This document shows, piece after piece, positions 53,304-62,495 of a stretch of 64,000 nucleotides of DNA. Numbering within the stretch: the stretch's first letter is position 1; every line of letters begins with the position of its first letter. The stretch comes from UBA11403 sp963784615. Lineage in GTDB: Bacteria > Pseudomonadota > Gammaproteobacteria > Legionellales > Legionellaceae. A program made the position numbers and the translations under genes. The stretch covers positions 868,001 through 932,000 of the forward strand of contig CAWASG010000001.1 in assembly GCA_963784615.1 (NCBI GenBank), written 5' to 3'. Below the pieces are notes generated by a model. That model was not told the DNA's origin and did not search any database. It saw only the letters and a program-made list of their open reading frames with translations.

Positions 53304-53337
53304 CCGTGCCACCGGGTAGTAAATGGTTACAAAAATA

Positions 53338-53574
53338 CTACGCTTGATCTTGGACATCAACCTCTTTTGGTGTTTTTTTAGACTGCGATTTTGATCGATG
53401 AAGTCCCTCGGCAATTTCACGCAAGGCAACAACAGTCGGTTTATCATTTTCCCATTCCACCAAAGGTTGAGCGCCTTGAACCGCAATTTCACGTGCACGC
53501 TTAGATGCAATCATGACAAGCTCGAATCTGTTTTCTACATGTTCCAAGCAATCTTCTACTGTTATACGCGCCAT
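53338..53574 (-). CDS. rpoZ: RNA polymerase omega subunit
   Basis: The 78-residue product begins MARITVEDCLEHVENRFELV, the conserved omega N-terminus, followed by IASKRAREIAVQGAQPLV. It helps assemble beta' and mediates ppGpp response. The ATG at 53574 has GGAG eight bases upstream; the frame is open to 53637 but that part is not conserved. gmk-rpoZ-spoT order is preserved. Confidence 0.97.
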   Translation of the reverse strand: MARITVEDCLEHVENRFELVMIASKRAREIAVQGAQPLVEWENDKPTVVALREIAEGLHRSKSQSKKTPKEVDVQDQA

Positions 53575-53649
53575 ACACAATCTCCAAATATTAGGAATTA
53601 AGTTATGAAAACTTAAGCCCTTACTGCCAAAAAACACTATATGTTAGTA

Positions 53650-54273
53650 CTATGATAGCAAAAAAGAAAGCAATTTTCTCTGTTTTTCTATCTGACGTCC
53701 CATTCGTAACCGATGCGCAATCACAATTGCTTTCAATTCTGACGCTGCGCAGTAAAAATCATCGTTGACAATCAAATAGTCAAACTCGGCATAATGTGAC
53801 AATTCATCTTGTGCACGCTGCATTCGAGCATGGATGACATCTTCAGGATCTTGCTTTCGACCTTGCAAGCGTTGCTTTAATGCATCCAGTGAAGGAGGGA
53901 TGATAAAAATACCCACCGCATCTGGAAAGGCTTGCTTAATTTGTTGGGCACCCTGCCAATCAATATCCAAAAGCACATCAACGCCGCGCAGTAATCGATC
54001 CTCAATTTGGCTCTTCGATGTTCCATAGAAATGACCAAACACTTGAGCATGCTCCACAAAAGCCTGTTCATCGATCATCTGCTTGAATTCATCTGGATCA
54101 ATAAAAAAATAATCAACGCCATCGACTTCGCCAGGACGCTTGGTTCGGGTGGTATGCGACACTGAAATCGCAATATCAGCCATGCTCTCGACCAATGCTT
54201 TCACCAAGCTTGTTTTTCCACCGCCTGACGGTGCGGCAACAATGTATAAACTTCCAATATCTTTTTCTGACAT
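53650..54273 (-). CDS. gmk: guanylate kinase
   Basis: This enzyme phosphorylates GMP to GDP. The 207-residue product (ATG at 54273, MSEKDIGSLYIV) has the P-loop APSGGGKTSLVKALVES, the GMP-binding SVSHTTRTKRPGEVDGVDYF, and the lid region DIDWQGAQQIKQ. A GTG at 54282 would add three residues and overlap yicC. Confidence 0.97.
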   Translation of the reverse strand: MSEKDIGSLYIVAAPSGGGKTSLVKALVESMADIAISVSHTTRTKRPGEVDGVDYFFIDPDEFKQMIDEQAFVEHAQVFGHFYGTSKSQIEDRLLRGVDVLLDIDWQGAQQIKQAFPDAVGIFIIPPSLDALKQRLQGRKQDPEDVIHARMQRAQDELSHYAEFDYLIVNDDFYCAASELKAIVIAHRLRMGRQIEKQRKLLSFLLS

Positions 54274-54278
54274 AATAA

Positions 54279-55145
54279 TCACTCAATATTTTGTATTTGC
54301 TCTCGAATTTGTTCAATGAGCACTTTCATTTGCACTGCATGTTGAGACAACTTCACAGAATCTGATTTTGAACTCAACGTATTCGCCTCACGATTCAACT
54401 CCTGCATTAAAAAATCCAGCCGTTTCCCTGAGGATTCATTCCGATTTAACGTATGCTCCACTTCATCCACATGCGCGTCCAATCGATCCAGCTCTTCACT
54501 GACATCCAAACGCGTCAATATTAAAGCCAACTCCTGCTCTAATCGCGTATCTGCAACCTTCATTTCCAACTCGTCCAATCGCTTCAGCAACTTTTTTCGC
54601 GAAGAAGATAAAATCGAAGCCGTAAGATCCCTTGCTGCTGCAATTTCTTGACGAAGCAGTGGCAATCGAGATTTAATCTGTGCTTCCAGGACAGCACCCT
54701 CACTCTGTCGTCCAACGAAAAGTTGCTCTAGGCCCTCATGAAACAATTGCTCAACCTTTAGTTCCAAACCTTCGTCCACAGGACGCTTTTTCTCCATCAC
54801 GCCTGGCCATGCCAAAATATCACTCAGCTTCATATCATCCGCCAAATCATATGCACTCGCCAAACGCTTGCCTTCCTGCATTAAATCCCGAACCAGTGAT
54901 TCATTCACCATGATAGACGATTGTTCAACCATGGCGTCGTTAAGTTTAAGCTGAAAATCTAATTTACCACGGTTAATTTTTCCGCGCAGACTTTGCCGCA
55001 ACCTCGCCTCTAAAAACCGCAATGACTCGGGTAATCGAAATGACACATCCAAATAACGATGATTCAGGGACCGAAGCTCCCAAGACAATACCGTTGAATC
55101 CAATTGAAACTGGACTTCTGAAAATGCTGTCATACTTTGGATCAT
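54279..55145 (-). CDS. yicC: YicC/YloC family endoribonuclease
   Basis: The 288-residue protein starts MIQSMTAFSEVQFQLDSTVL, the family N-terminus, with ELRSLNHRYLDVSFRLPE and RLDFLMQELNREANTLSSKS at the C-terminal end. E. coli YicC is an RNase that helps degrade the small RNA RyhB. GGAG precedes the ATG at 55145. It is divergent from rph and followed by gmk. Confidence 0.94.
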   Translation of the reverse strand: MIQSMTAFSEVQFQLDSTVLSWELRSLNHRYLDVSFRLPESLRFLEARLRQSLRGKINRGKLDFQLKLNDAMVEQSSIMVNESLVRDLMQEGKRLASAYDLADDMKLSDILAWPGVMEKKRPVDEGLELKVEQLFHEGLEQLFVGRQSEGAVLEAQIKSRLPLLRQEIAAARDLTASILSSSRKKLLKRLDELEMKVADTRLEQELALILTRLDVSEELDRLDAHVDEVEHTLNRNESSGKRLDFLMQELNREANTLSSKSDSVKLSQHAVQMKVLIEQIREQIQNIE

Positions 55146-55230
55146 AAATACATACTCCGTCAAAATAAAACTAGTCTATCATTCATTCTAGCAAACCATT
55201 ATAATAAAAAGCTTTACCAAGGATTTTATT

Positions 55231-55959
55231 ATGCGACCTAGTCAACGCGAACCCAATCAATTACGACCCATCGTTTTCACCCGTCAATACAACCACCACG
55301 CGGAAGGATCTGTCTTAGTTGAGTTTGGGAAAACACGCGTTTTGTGCACTGCTTCCGTTATTGAAGGCGTACCACGGTTTTTGAAAGGAAAAAACCAAGG
55401 CTGGGTCACTGCTGAGTATGGCATGCTTCCCCGCGCAACTCACAGCCGAAATGACCGCGAAGCCAGCAAAGGCAAGCAAACAGGCAGAACGCTTGAAATT
55501 CAACGCTTGATAGGACGATCCTTGCGCGCATGTTTTGACATGAAATTGATTGGCGAAAACACAATCACCTTGGATTGCGATGTCCTGCAAGCCGATGGCG
55601 GAACACGAACCGCTGCCATAACCGGCGCCTGTGTTGCTCTAAAAGATGCATTAGACTGGATGGCCGCTCGTGAAAAATTACGAAAAAAAGTCGATTTCAC
55701 CTACGTCGGAGCTGTATCTGTTGGACTTTACCGCAATCAGCCGGTTCTCGACCTTGATTATGCCGAAGACGTTCTCGCTCAAACCGATATGAACGTCGTC
55801 ATGAATGAACACGGTGAGTTTATCGAAATCCAGGGAACAGCGGAGGACGGCAGCTTTAACCGTACACAATTGAATGATCTATTATCCTTAGCCGAAGGCG
55901 GAATCCAAGAACTAGTCAGCCTCCAAAAACAACAATTTATTAAAAGTGAGTCAATATGA
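55231..55959 (+). CDS. rph: ribonuclease PH
   Basis: This phosphorolytic 3'-5' exoribonuclease trims tRNA 3' ends. The 242-residue protein has RPSQREPNQLRPIVFTRQYN, the phosphate-binding region around SRNDREASKGKQTGRTLEIQ and RLIGRSLRACFD, and DCDVLQADGGTRTAAITGA. The frame is intact, unlike the truncated E. coli K-12 gene. It overlaps the next gene by four bases. Confidence 0.97.
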   Translation: MRPSQREPNQLRPIVFTRQYNHHAEGSVLVEFGKTRVLCTASVIEGVPRFLKGKNQGWVTAEYGMLPRATHSRNDREASKGKQTGRTLEIQRLIGRSLRACFDMKLIGENTITLDCDVLQADGGTRTAAITGACVALKDALDWMAAREKLRKKVDFTYVGAVSVGLYRNQPVLDLDYAEDVLAQTDMNVVMNEHGEFIEIQGTAEDGSFNRTQLNDLLSLAEGGIQELVSLQKQQFIKSESI

Positions 55960-56609
55960 GTATGCAAGTTGAACAACTCAATATGATTAAACAACAACTA
56001 CGCACTGGCGATGTATTGAACGATTCGATACTTGACCTGTATGACGCTATTCCACGCCACGAATTTGTCCCGAGCCACTTCCAGAATTTTGCCTATTCCG
56101 ATATGCAAATTGAACTTGCCCATCATCAGCGAATGATGACGCCCCTGGAGGAAGCTAAACTGCTTCAAGCACTCAACCTTTCAGGCAAAGAAACCGTGCT
56201 GGAAGTGGGTACCGGCTCTGGTTTTTTGACAGCACTCTTAAGCCGCTTATGCCAAAAAGTGATTTCTATTGAATATTATGAAGACTTAAGCGCCGCTGCA
56301 AAAGACAAACTGAATCGACACGGATGCGACAATGTCGAGCTTTATACGGGAAATGCCTGCAATGGCTGGTTCGATAAAGCACCCTATGACGTCATCGTAT
56401 TCACCGGCGCAATAGATACACTGACTGAGGCCCATAGACTACAAGTGGTTCCTGGCGGTCAACTGTTTGCCATTATAGGAAAAGAGCCCATAATGCAAGG
56501 TCAGTTACACCGCCTTAACCATGAGCAAGAGTGGTCTGTTGAAATAGTCTACGAAACCTGTCTGCCCCCTTTAATCAATCCATCAAAGTCCAGTGATTTT
56601 ATTTTTTAG
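55956..56609 (+). CDS. protein-L-isoaspartate O-methyltransferase family protein
   Basis: The 217-residue SAM-dependent protein has the SAM motif VLEVGTGSGFLTALLSRL near residue 80 and the PCMT-type RHEFVPSHFQNFAYSDMQIE. QRMMTPLEEAKLLQAL stands where classical Pcm has an SQPxxVA block, so repair of isoaspartate is less certain than the fold. It lies between rph and tolC, an arrangement I recall from Legionella. Confidence 0.87.
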   Translation: MSMQVEQLNMIKQQLRTGDVLNDSILDLYDAIPRHEFVPSHFQNFAYSDMQIELAHHQRMMTPLEEAKLLQALNLSGKETVLEVGTGSGFLTALLSRLCQKVISIEYYEDLSAAAKDKLNRHGCDNVELYTGNACNGWFDKAPYDVIVFTGAIDTLTEAHRLQVVPGGQLFAIIGKEPIMQGQLHRLNHEQEWSVEIVYETCLPPLINPSKSSDFIF

Positions 56610-56620
56610 GATAGAAGTAG

Positions 56621-58003
56621 ATGATAAAAAGGCTATTTATTCTTTTAATGTCCTTTGGAGCGGTAGCGCCCTCGCCAGCTGCCGATCTAATGGACATATA
56701 CCACCAGGCGGTTGAAAACGACCCCGTATTTAAAGCAGCATATAGCACTTTTTTATCACAGGCTCAAGCAATCCCTCAAGCCGAATCAGCGCTATTGCCG
56801 CAAGTTGGCTTGACTGCAAAAAAAACGTACAACCATTTTGGTCTAAATGATGGGTTTCGAAGCGGAGCACAAAATTACGCAGGCCAACAAATGGGAGTTA
56901 ATGCATCACAGGCCCTGTTTAATTTGCAAGCTTGGGACAATCTGCAACAAGCAAAAGCATCCGTAAAAGCCGCTCACGCGCAATACAACGATGCGGCACA
57001 AAATCTGATTCTGCGGGTTACTCAAGCCTATCTGGATGCACTACTCTCCAAGGATACTTTAATATTTGCGGAGGGTAAAAAGCGAGCCAATAAACGCCAA
57101 CTCGATCAAGCCACCAATCGTTTTGAAGTAGGTGTTGACACGATTACCTCCGTTTATGAGGCAAAAGCTGCCTATGACCAATCAATTGCAGAAGTGATCG
57201 CGGCTCAAAACAATCAAATTAACAAAAATGAAAATTTACGAAAGCTCACCAATGCTGTATATAACTATCTATCACCATTACGCAATGGCTCAGTTCCCTT
57301 AATCAAACCCGAGCCCAACAATGCAGAAGATTGGATAGCGGCCGGCTTAAGGCATAACTACAAATTATTTTCAGCGAAGTTCAGTCTGCAAGCAGCTCGA
57401 GAAAATATCAAAGCACAATCAACGGGGAATTGGCCAACTTTCGCTCTTCAGGGCTCAAGCACAAAATCAACAAACGATGTGACTGGAACCAATATTTTCG
57501 TCCTTCCCAGCCAAGTAGTCGCCAGTGTCGGTGTTGCTATGAATTTTCCTGTCTATCAAGGTGGATTAACACAAGCCAATACCCGACAGGCGCAATATGA
57601 TTTCCAAACCAGCAGTGAGCAATTGGAACAGACCTATCGAGACATCGTTGTGAATAGTCGAATCGCGTTTAACACAATAGTAGATGGTATTAGTAAAGTG
57701 AAGGCGGATCGTCAAACCATAACTTCGCAAAAAAATTCTCTCGATAGTGTATCAGCTCAATACGAAGTAGGAACACGGACGATGGTTGATGTTGTGCGCG
57801 CCCAACAAGGTCTCTTTGAAGCACAAGAGCAACTGGCTTCAGATCAATATCAATTTATCCTGTCAATCTTGAGGTTAAAATACCTCGCCGGATCATTAAA
57901 CGTGACTGACATTGAAGAAATCAATGCATGGCTTGATACCACCCGCGTTGGCAAGCTACGCAAACCCTCGAAGCATCTTTTAAAAGCTGCTTACACTCAT
58001 TAA
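56621..58003 (+). CDS. tolC: TolC family outer-membrane channel
   Basis: The 460-residue product has a signal peptide (MIKRLFILLMSFGAVAPSPAA) and two OEP repeats: the first around LMDIYHQAVENDPVFKAAYS, the second around WIAAGLRHNYKLFSAKFSLQ. RFEVGVDTITSVYEAKAAYD and QYEVGTRTMVDVVRAQQGLF are the paired conserved segments. It is the outer-membrane duct for efflux pumps and type I secretion. No pump genes are adjacent. Confidence 0.94.
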   Translation: MIKRLFILLMSFGAVAPSPAADLMDIYHQAVENDPVFKAAYSTFLSQAQAIPQAESALLPQVGLTAKKTYNHFGLNDGFRSGAQNYAGQQMGVNASQALFNLQAWDNLQQAKASVKAAHAQYNDAAQNLILRVTQAYLDALLSKDTLIFAEGKKRANKRQLDQATNRFEVGVDTITSVYEAKAAYDQSIAEVIAAQNNQINKNENLRKLTNAVYNYLSPLRNGSVPLIKPEPNNAEDWIAAGLRHNYKLFSAKFSLQAARENIKAQSTGNWPTFALQGSSTKSTNDVTGTNIFVLPSQVVASVGVAMNFPVYQGGLTQANTRQAQYDFQTSSEQLEQTYRDIVVNSRIAFNTIVDGISKVKADRQTITSQKNSLDSVSAQYEVGTRTMVDVVRAQQGLFEAQEQLASDQYQFILSILRLKYLAGSLNVTDIEEINAWLDTTRVGKLRKPSKHLLKAAYTH

Positions 58004-58027
58004 CATTAATTTTTAACGGTTGTCATT

Positions 58028-58873
58028 ATGTCCTCTTCACCCTCTATAATTGAAAAAAAATTATTACATTACACTGGCAAGGCCATTGCCGATTTTAATA
58101 TGATTCAGCGTGGCGATCGCGTCATGGTGTGTTTATCGGGCGGCAAAGATTCATTTACCTTACTCACACTGCTCAACACCCTGCGCCGTCGCTCTAACAA
58201 TAAATTTGATGTGTTTGCCTTTACTCTGGATCAAGCGCAACCGGGCTGGGATGATAGTAAACTGCGTAACTGGCTTTCGGAAAGAGACATTCCCCATGAA
58301 ATTTTAAAGCGCGACACCTATTCGATTGTCAAAGAAAAAATACCCGAAGGCAATACCTACTGCTCGCTGTGTTCAAGACTCCGCAGAGGTATTATTTATC
58401 GATACGCAGAGGAACATGGCTATACAAAAGTAGCGTTAGGTCACCATCGTGATGATCTGATTAGAACAGTTTTGATGTCGATGTTATACAACGGTGATAT
58501 TCGCTCCATGCCGCCGAAGTTATTGAGTGACAATAAAAAGCATATTGTCATCCGCCCGCTGTGCTACGCTCAAGAAAAAGACATCATAACTTTTGCAACT
58601 GAGCAAGCTTATCCTATCATCCCATGCACTTTATGTGGTTCACAGGAAAATCTCGCTCGCAAACGTGTTGCACGCTTGATTGATCAGTTAGCCGAAGAAA
58701 ATCCAAAAGTTCCCAGTAATTTGCTGCATGCGTTGCAAAGCATTAAACCCAGTCAACTGATGGATCAAGAGATGTGGGATTTTAGAAATCTTGAAAAAGA
58801 GTTGCTCAATCCAAAAGCGATGCTCAGCGAAACGATTGAATTTGACAATGAAGGATTGATCGACATTCAGTAA
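58028..58873 (+). CDS. ttcA: tRNA 2-thiocytidine biosynthesis protein TtcA
   Basis: This enzyme thiolates C32 of some tRNAs. The PP-loop is VMVCLSGGKDSFTLLTLL, and two iron-sulfur-associated CxxC motifs appear as YCSLCSRLRRGI and IPCTLCGSQENL. LGHHRDDLIRTVLMSMLYNG is the family core. At 281 residues the length is normal. Confidence 0.96.
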   Translation: MSSSPSIIEKKLLHYTGKAIADFNMIQRGDRVMVCLSGGKDSFTLLTLLNTLRRRSNNKFDVFAFTLDQAQPGWDDSKLRNWLSERDIPHEILKRDTYSIVKEKIPEGNTYCSLCSRLRRGIIYRYAEEHGYTKVALGHHRDDLIRTVLMSMLYNGDIRSMPPKLLSDNKKHIVIRPLCYAQEKDIITFATEQAYPIIPCTLCGSQENLARKRVARLIDQLAEENPKVPSNLLHALQSIKPSQLMDQEMWDFRNLEKELLNPKAMLSETIEFDNEGLIDIQ

Positions 58874-58933
58874 CAATCGAGCAGGGCTGTAAAACAAATG
58901 TTAACAGCCCTTAATAAACCTACAGGTTGTAGA

Positions 58934-59320
58934 TCAATCAAAATCCAATGCACGAGCTGTATTAGGAGCTGTAGCAGAAGCCGGAACAGAAGCCGCGCTA
59001 TGGAAAAAAGTGAATGGAAGTGGTGGTGGCACTGGCGTTGGTAGCGTTGCTTGTGCGGGCTGCTGCAGCGAACGCAATGAACGGTTTGCGGCATCGAGCG
59101 CTGCTGATCTATTTTGTGGTCCATCGGGATGCCTTTGCAGAAGATCCAATTCAGCATCGATAAAAGCGTTCAACACTAGGACTTGCATTCGTGGATTATA
59201 TTGAGTTCGTTGGATAAGGATATTAAGAATGGCAAGACTAACATAAAGATTGTATTGATTTTGATTTTGGTTTTGGTTTTGGTTTTGGTTTGGATTTGGA
59301 TTTGGGGGTCTGTTTGACAT
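58934..59320 (-). CDS. NQ-repeat protein of unknown function
   Basis: The 128-residue product starts at an ATG with AGGAAA upstream. After MSNRPPNPNP an Asn-Gln dipeptide tract follows (about seven units), encoded by a near-perfect hexanucleotide repeat. The middle part (NLYVSLAILNILIQRTQYNP, then AFIDAELDLLQRHPDGPQNR) is helical and the tail is Pro/Ala-rich. No signal peptide or family is recognised. The repeat is in whole codons, so length changes would keep frame. Confidence 0.65.
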   Translation of the reverse strand: MSNRPPNPNPNQNQNQNQNQNQYNLYVSLAILNILIQRTQYNPRMQVLVLNAFIDAELDLLQRHPDGPQNRSAALDAANRSLRSLQQPAQATLPTPVPPPLPFTFFHSAASVPASATAPNTARALDFD

Positions 59321-59614
59321 TTTCAATTTCCTTGTGATAAATATAATGACATTCATGAAGAACCCATCAGACCAGAAATGAAAAAAACTGTATTTAATCT
59401 ATCGGTTTTTTCCGGTGGGTACATCATGACTTAAGTAGTTTGGTCGGCTGGGTTGACACAGCGAAGACCAAAAACAACCTGTTCAATATATGGCTAGACG
59501 GGCTGTTTCAGCGCAGTTTATTAAAATAATTGGTCAATGTCAACCCAAGAATGGTACACAAACCTCATAAATTAAGATAAAATGCTGCTACAGTAACCAT
59601 AAAGGCTACATAAA
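59321..59614. other. 294-bp intergenic region
   Basis: No gene is visible. GGGTTGACA (59451-59459) and TGTCAACCC (59538-59546) form widely spaced inverted arms about 80 bases apart. An AT-rich segment (ATAAATTAAGATAAAATG) precedes the transporter gene and may hold its promoter. Confidence 0.5.
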
Positions 59615-61906
59615 ATGACAGAAATGATATCTCTCAACTTGCGCAAGCTACGCATTTACAAAGCCAGAAATTTTAAGTTTGATTTTATTGCTGCCATCGT
59701 TGTTTTTCTCGTCGCTATTCCCTTGTGTCTGGGCGTTGCACTTGCATCCGGCGCACCATTATTTTCAGGTATTTTAAGTGGGATCATTGGTGGTATTGTT
59801 GTTGGTAGTCTCAGCGGGTCATCGGTCAGTGTCAGTGGCCCTGCGGCAGGTATGGCGGCTGTTGTTCTTACGGCCATTTCACAACTGGGTGGATTTCAAA
59901 CCTTTTTACTGGCGCTCACCATTGCTGGTATCCTGCAAATCTTTATCGGCAGCTTGCGTGCTGGTTTTGTTGCAGATTATATTCCATCCAATGTCATTCA
60001 AGGCTTACTTTGCGCGATAGGGATTCTGCTTATTGCCAAACAACTTCCCTTGGCATTCACACTCTCTTCATCTATGGCTGAACTTAAAGATCACTTATTG
60101 GATGTAACGAGCTCACTTAGCCTTAGTCCTCTTCTCAATATATCCATGCATATCAATACGGGTGCGATGTTTATTTCGCTCTCCTGTATGGCCGTCCTAA
60201 TCTTTTTTGATAAAACCAATAATCAGTGGCTCAAGCCGATACCTGGCCCCATTGTTGCGGTCTGCACAGGGATTGTTTTGAACGAGATATTTGCCCTGTC
60301 GGGATCGTTTCTCACTCAGCATGGCCCTCATCTCGTTAATATTCCCCGTCATGAAGGGTTTATGGAGTTTTTATCTGAGATGCAATGCCCCAATTGGCCA
60401 GCCCTTAGTAACCCTAAAGTCTATTTATATGCCGTGATTATTGCTGTTGTCGCCTCTCTGGAAAGCTTACTAAACGTAAAAGCCGGAGAAAAATTGGACA
60501 AAAGCAGACGTTACTGCTCAAAAGATCAAGAACTACTGGCGCAGGGATTTGGTAACCTCATTGCTGGACTCGTTGGCGGCATCCCGGTGACATCGGTCAT
60601 CGTAAGAACATCGGTGAACATTCAAGCAGGGAGCAAAACCAAGTTTTCTACGATATTACATGGTATTTTTATTCTGCTTGCCGTGGCAATTATTCCTGAA
60701 GCACTGAATAAAATCCCATTGTCCTCTCTTGCTGCAATTTTAATTTATACGGGTTATAAGCTTACAAAACCGTCCATTTATTTGGATATCTACCGACAAG
60801 GAGCGGATCGTTTCATTCCATTTTTCACAACGGTTGTTTGTATTGTCGCGTTGAATCTATTGGCAGGTATTGTCATAGGGCTAATAGTCAGCTTATTTTA
60901 TATACTTAAATCTAATAGCCAAGTACGGTTTGATATCATCAAGGAAATATACCCCAACGGCGTCACCAATCGCTTAATTCTGCCGCAACAAATCACTTTC
61001 CTTAACAAGGCTTCTTTGATTGCTGAGCTGGACGCCATCCCCTCCAATTCTCAACTCATTATTGATGCACGTTATTCAGACTACATTGATAAAGAAATTC
61101 TTGAATTTATTAAAGAATTTAAACGTGAGTTGGCACCGCTTAAACAGATCTCACTTAATATCGTCGGCTTCAAAGATCACTATAACATTCACAATTATGT
61201 GGATTTTATTAATGTCACCACCTATGACGTTCAAGCAACGCTTACCCCGGCCAAAGTACTGAGTATCCTCAAAGAGGGGAACGAACGATTTTTAAAAGAC
61301 ACCATGATTCATCGACATCTAAAAAGTGATATTCAAAATACCGCTGCAACGCAATATCCCATTGCCGTTGTTTTGGGCTGTATTGATTCTCGTGTTCCCA
61401 TTGAGACCATTTTCGATATGAGTTTTGGTGATATATTCTGCATTCGAGTCGCGGGCAATGTGGTGAATAATGATATCTTAGCGAGTATTGAATTTGCATG
61501 TGGCGTGGCGGGCGCAAAACTAATTGTTGTGCTTGGTCATACTGGATGCGGGGCCATTAAAGCTGCGTGCGATGGTTTCAAACAAGGTCACTTAACAGAA
61601 TTATTAAATAAAATTAAACCGGCTATCTCTGCAGAAACAACTACCACAGAAGAGAGAGAGGGCACTAATCCTGAATTTGTGAACAACGTCATGGAGCTCA
61701 ATGTTGCCAAGACACTCCAACAGATTTACGGGGAGAGCAATATACTCCGCTCAATCTGCAAAGAAGAAGATCTTGGTTTAGTAGGTGCTGTGTATGATGT
61801 GAAGACAGGTAAAGTGACGTTTAAAGATTTTTCAAGCCAAATTAAAGAATTTGATCATCATGATGACCTGTCACTGAGTGATAAGCCTAACTTATTGTTG
61901 CACTAG
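59615..61906 (+). CDS. SulP-type anion transporter fused to a beta-carbonic anhydrase
   Basis: The first 450 residues form a SulP membrane domain (FDFIAAIVVFLVAIPLCLGV, GSLSGSSVSVSGPAAGMAAV, GGIPVTSVIVRTSVNIQAGS). A STAS-like segment follows at about 455-540 with a reduced form. From about residue 547 a beta-carbonic anhydrase follows with zinc ligands C589-x-D591-x-R593 and H642-x-x-C645 (GHTGCGA). Such fusions are known and are thought to couple bicarbonate transport to CO2 hydration. The protein is 763 residues long and stands alone. Confidence 0.92.
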   Translation: MTEMISLNLRKLRIYKARNFKFDFIAAIVVFLVAIPLCLGVALASGAPLFSGILSGIIGGIVVGSLSGSSVSVSGPAAGMAAVVLTAISQLGGFQTFLLALTIAGILQIFIGSLRAGFVADYIPSNVIQGLLCAIGILLIAKQLPLAFTLSSSMAELKDHLLDVTSSLSLSPLLNISMHINTGAMFISLSCMAVLIFFDKTNNQWLKPIPGPIVAVCTGIVLNEIFALSGSFLTQHGPHLVNIPRHEGFMEFLSEMQCPNWPALSNPKVYLYAVIIAVVASLESLLNVKAGEKLDKSRRYCSKDQELLAQGFGNLIAGLVGGIPVTSVIVRTSVNIQAGSKTKFSTILHGIFILLAVAIIPEALNKIPLSSLAAILIYTGYKLTKPSIYLDIYRQGADRFIPFFTTVVCIVALNLLAGIVIGLIVSLFYILKSNSQVRFDIIKEIYPNGVTNRLILPQQITFLNKASLIAELDAIPSNSQLIIDARYSDYIDKEILEFIKEFKRELAPLKQISLNIVGFKDHYNIHNYVDFINVTTYDVQATLTPAKVLSILKEGNERFLKDTMIHRHLKSDIQNTAATQYPIAVVLGCIDSRVPIETIFDMSFGDIFCIRVAGNVVNNDILASIEFACGVAGAKLIVVLGHTGCGAIKAACDGFKQGHLTELLNKIKPAISAETTTTEEREGTNPEFVNNVMELNVAKTLQQIYGESNILRSICKEEDLGLVGAVYDVKTGKVTFKDFSSQIKEFDHHDDLSLSDKPNLLLH

Positions 61907-61933
61907 GGCAGCGAATGACATGATCTGTTAGTC

Positions 61934-62150
61934 ATTTGCAGTGAGTATGTCAACAAACATCGCATGCGGCCCCGTGCCTCTCTGTTGGGGCCCGCGTTTT
62001 AGACAAACCACGTCCATGTGGTCGGCGTGCCATCCTTGGCACAACCGGTCTAAAACGCGGGCCCCAACAGAGAGGCACTCTTTTCTTTTACTAAACAAAC
62101 ACCTGGTTTAAACCGTTCCTATCTATTCGATAATTATCCGAGATCAGTGT
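61934..62150 (+). repeat. family C structured element, copy 3
   Basis: The outer stem is a perfect 31 bp (61974-62004 with 62048-62078). Inside are hairpins CCACGTCCATGTGG and GTGCCATCCTTGGCAC. The 3' tail (CTATCTATTCGATAATTATC) is nearly identical to copy 1. It lies 30 bases after the transporter-anhydrase gene, with no transposase nearby. Confidence 0.87.
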
Positions 62151-62234
62151 CAATTCGTGTAGATCGATTGGCAAAATGGACAAAAAGGTTCGGTGATAAT
62201 AGATGACTAAATAATATAAGAAATAGCGCTCCAG

Positions 62235-62412
62235 GGTAAACGCATCTTATGCTTGGAATTAAGCCGAACCGACCGAGCCGCGACCGTTAGGGAGCGTTCA
62301 CTGAAGGTACGTTTGAAATATTTAATATTTGTTTTGCTTGCTAGCCCGGTGAACGCTTGCTAACGCGCGCGGCTCGGTCAATTCGTACTCAGATAATTTA
62401 GATGCGTTTGCC
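62235..62412. repeat. family A-related palindrome with GGTAAACGCATCT ends
   Basis: The outer arms GGTAAACGCATCT (62235-62247) and AGATGCGTTTGCC (62400-62412) pair with one mismatch. The inner arms GACCGAGCCGCGACC and its partner ending GGCTCGGTC (62379) carry the GAGCCGCGACCGTTAGGGAG core. GTTCACTGAAGGTACGTTT is shared with the copy between fabF and acpP. Confidence 0.8.
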
Positions 62413-62434
62413 TTGAATAGCGATCGGCTTTTAG

Positions 62435-62472
62435 AACCTGCCGACAATTAATTTTTCGACAGGTCCTAACAC
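62435..62472 (-). terminator. possible terminator of the cold-shock gene
   Basis: On the minus strand AGGACCTGTCG pairs with CGGCAGGTTCT (two G-U pairs) and is followed by AAAAG rather than a T run. It lies about 25 bases after the gene end. A weak call. Confidence 0.4.
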
Positions 62473-62495
62473 TGGATGCATGAATACTTGTTTTC

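Noticed and set aside
59250..59320. Short tandem repeats suggesting a CRISPR array
   Set aside because: The unit is six bases with no spacers and lies inside a reading frame as an NQ tract.
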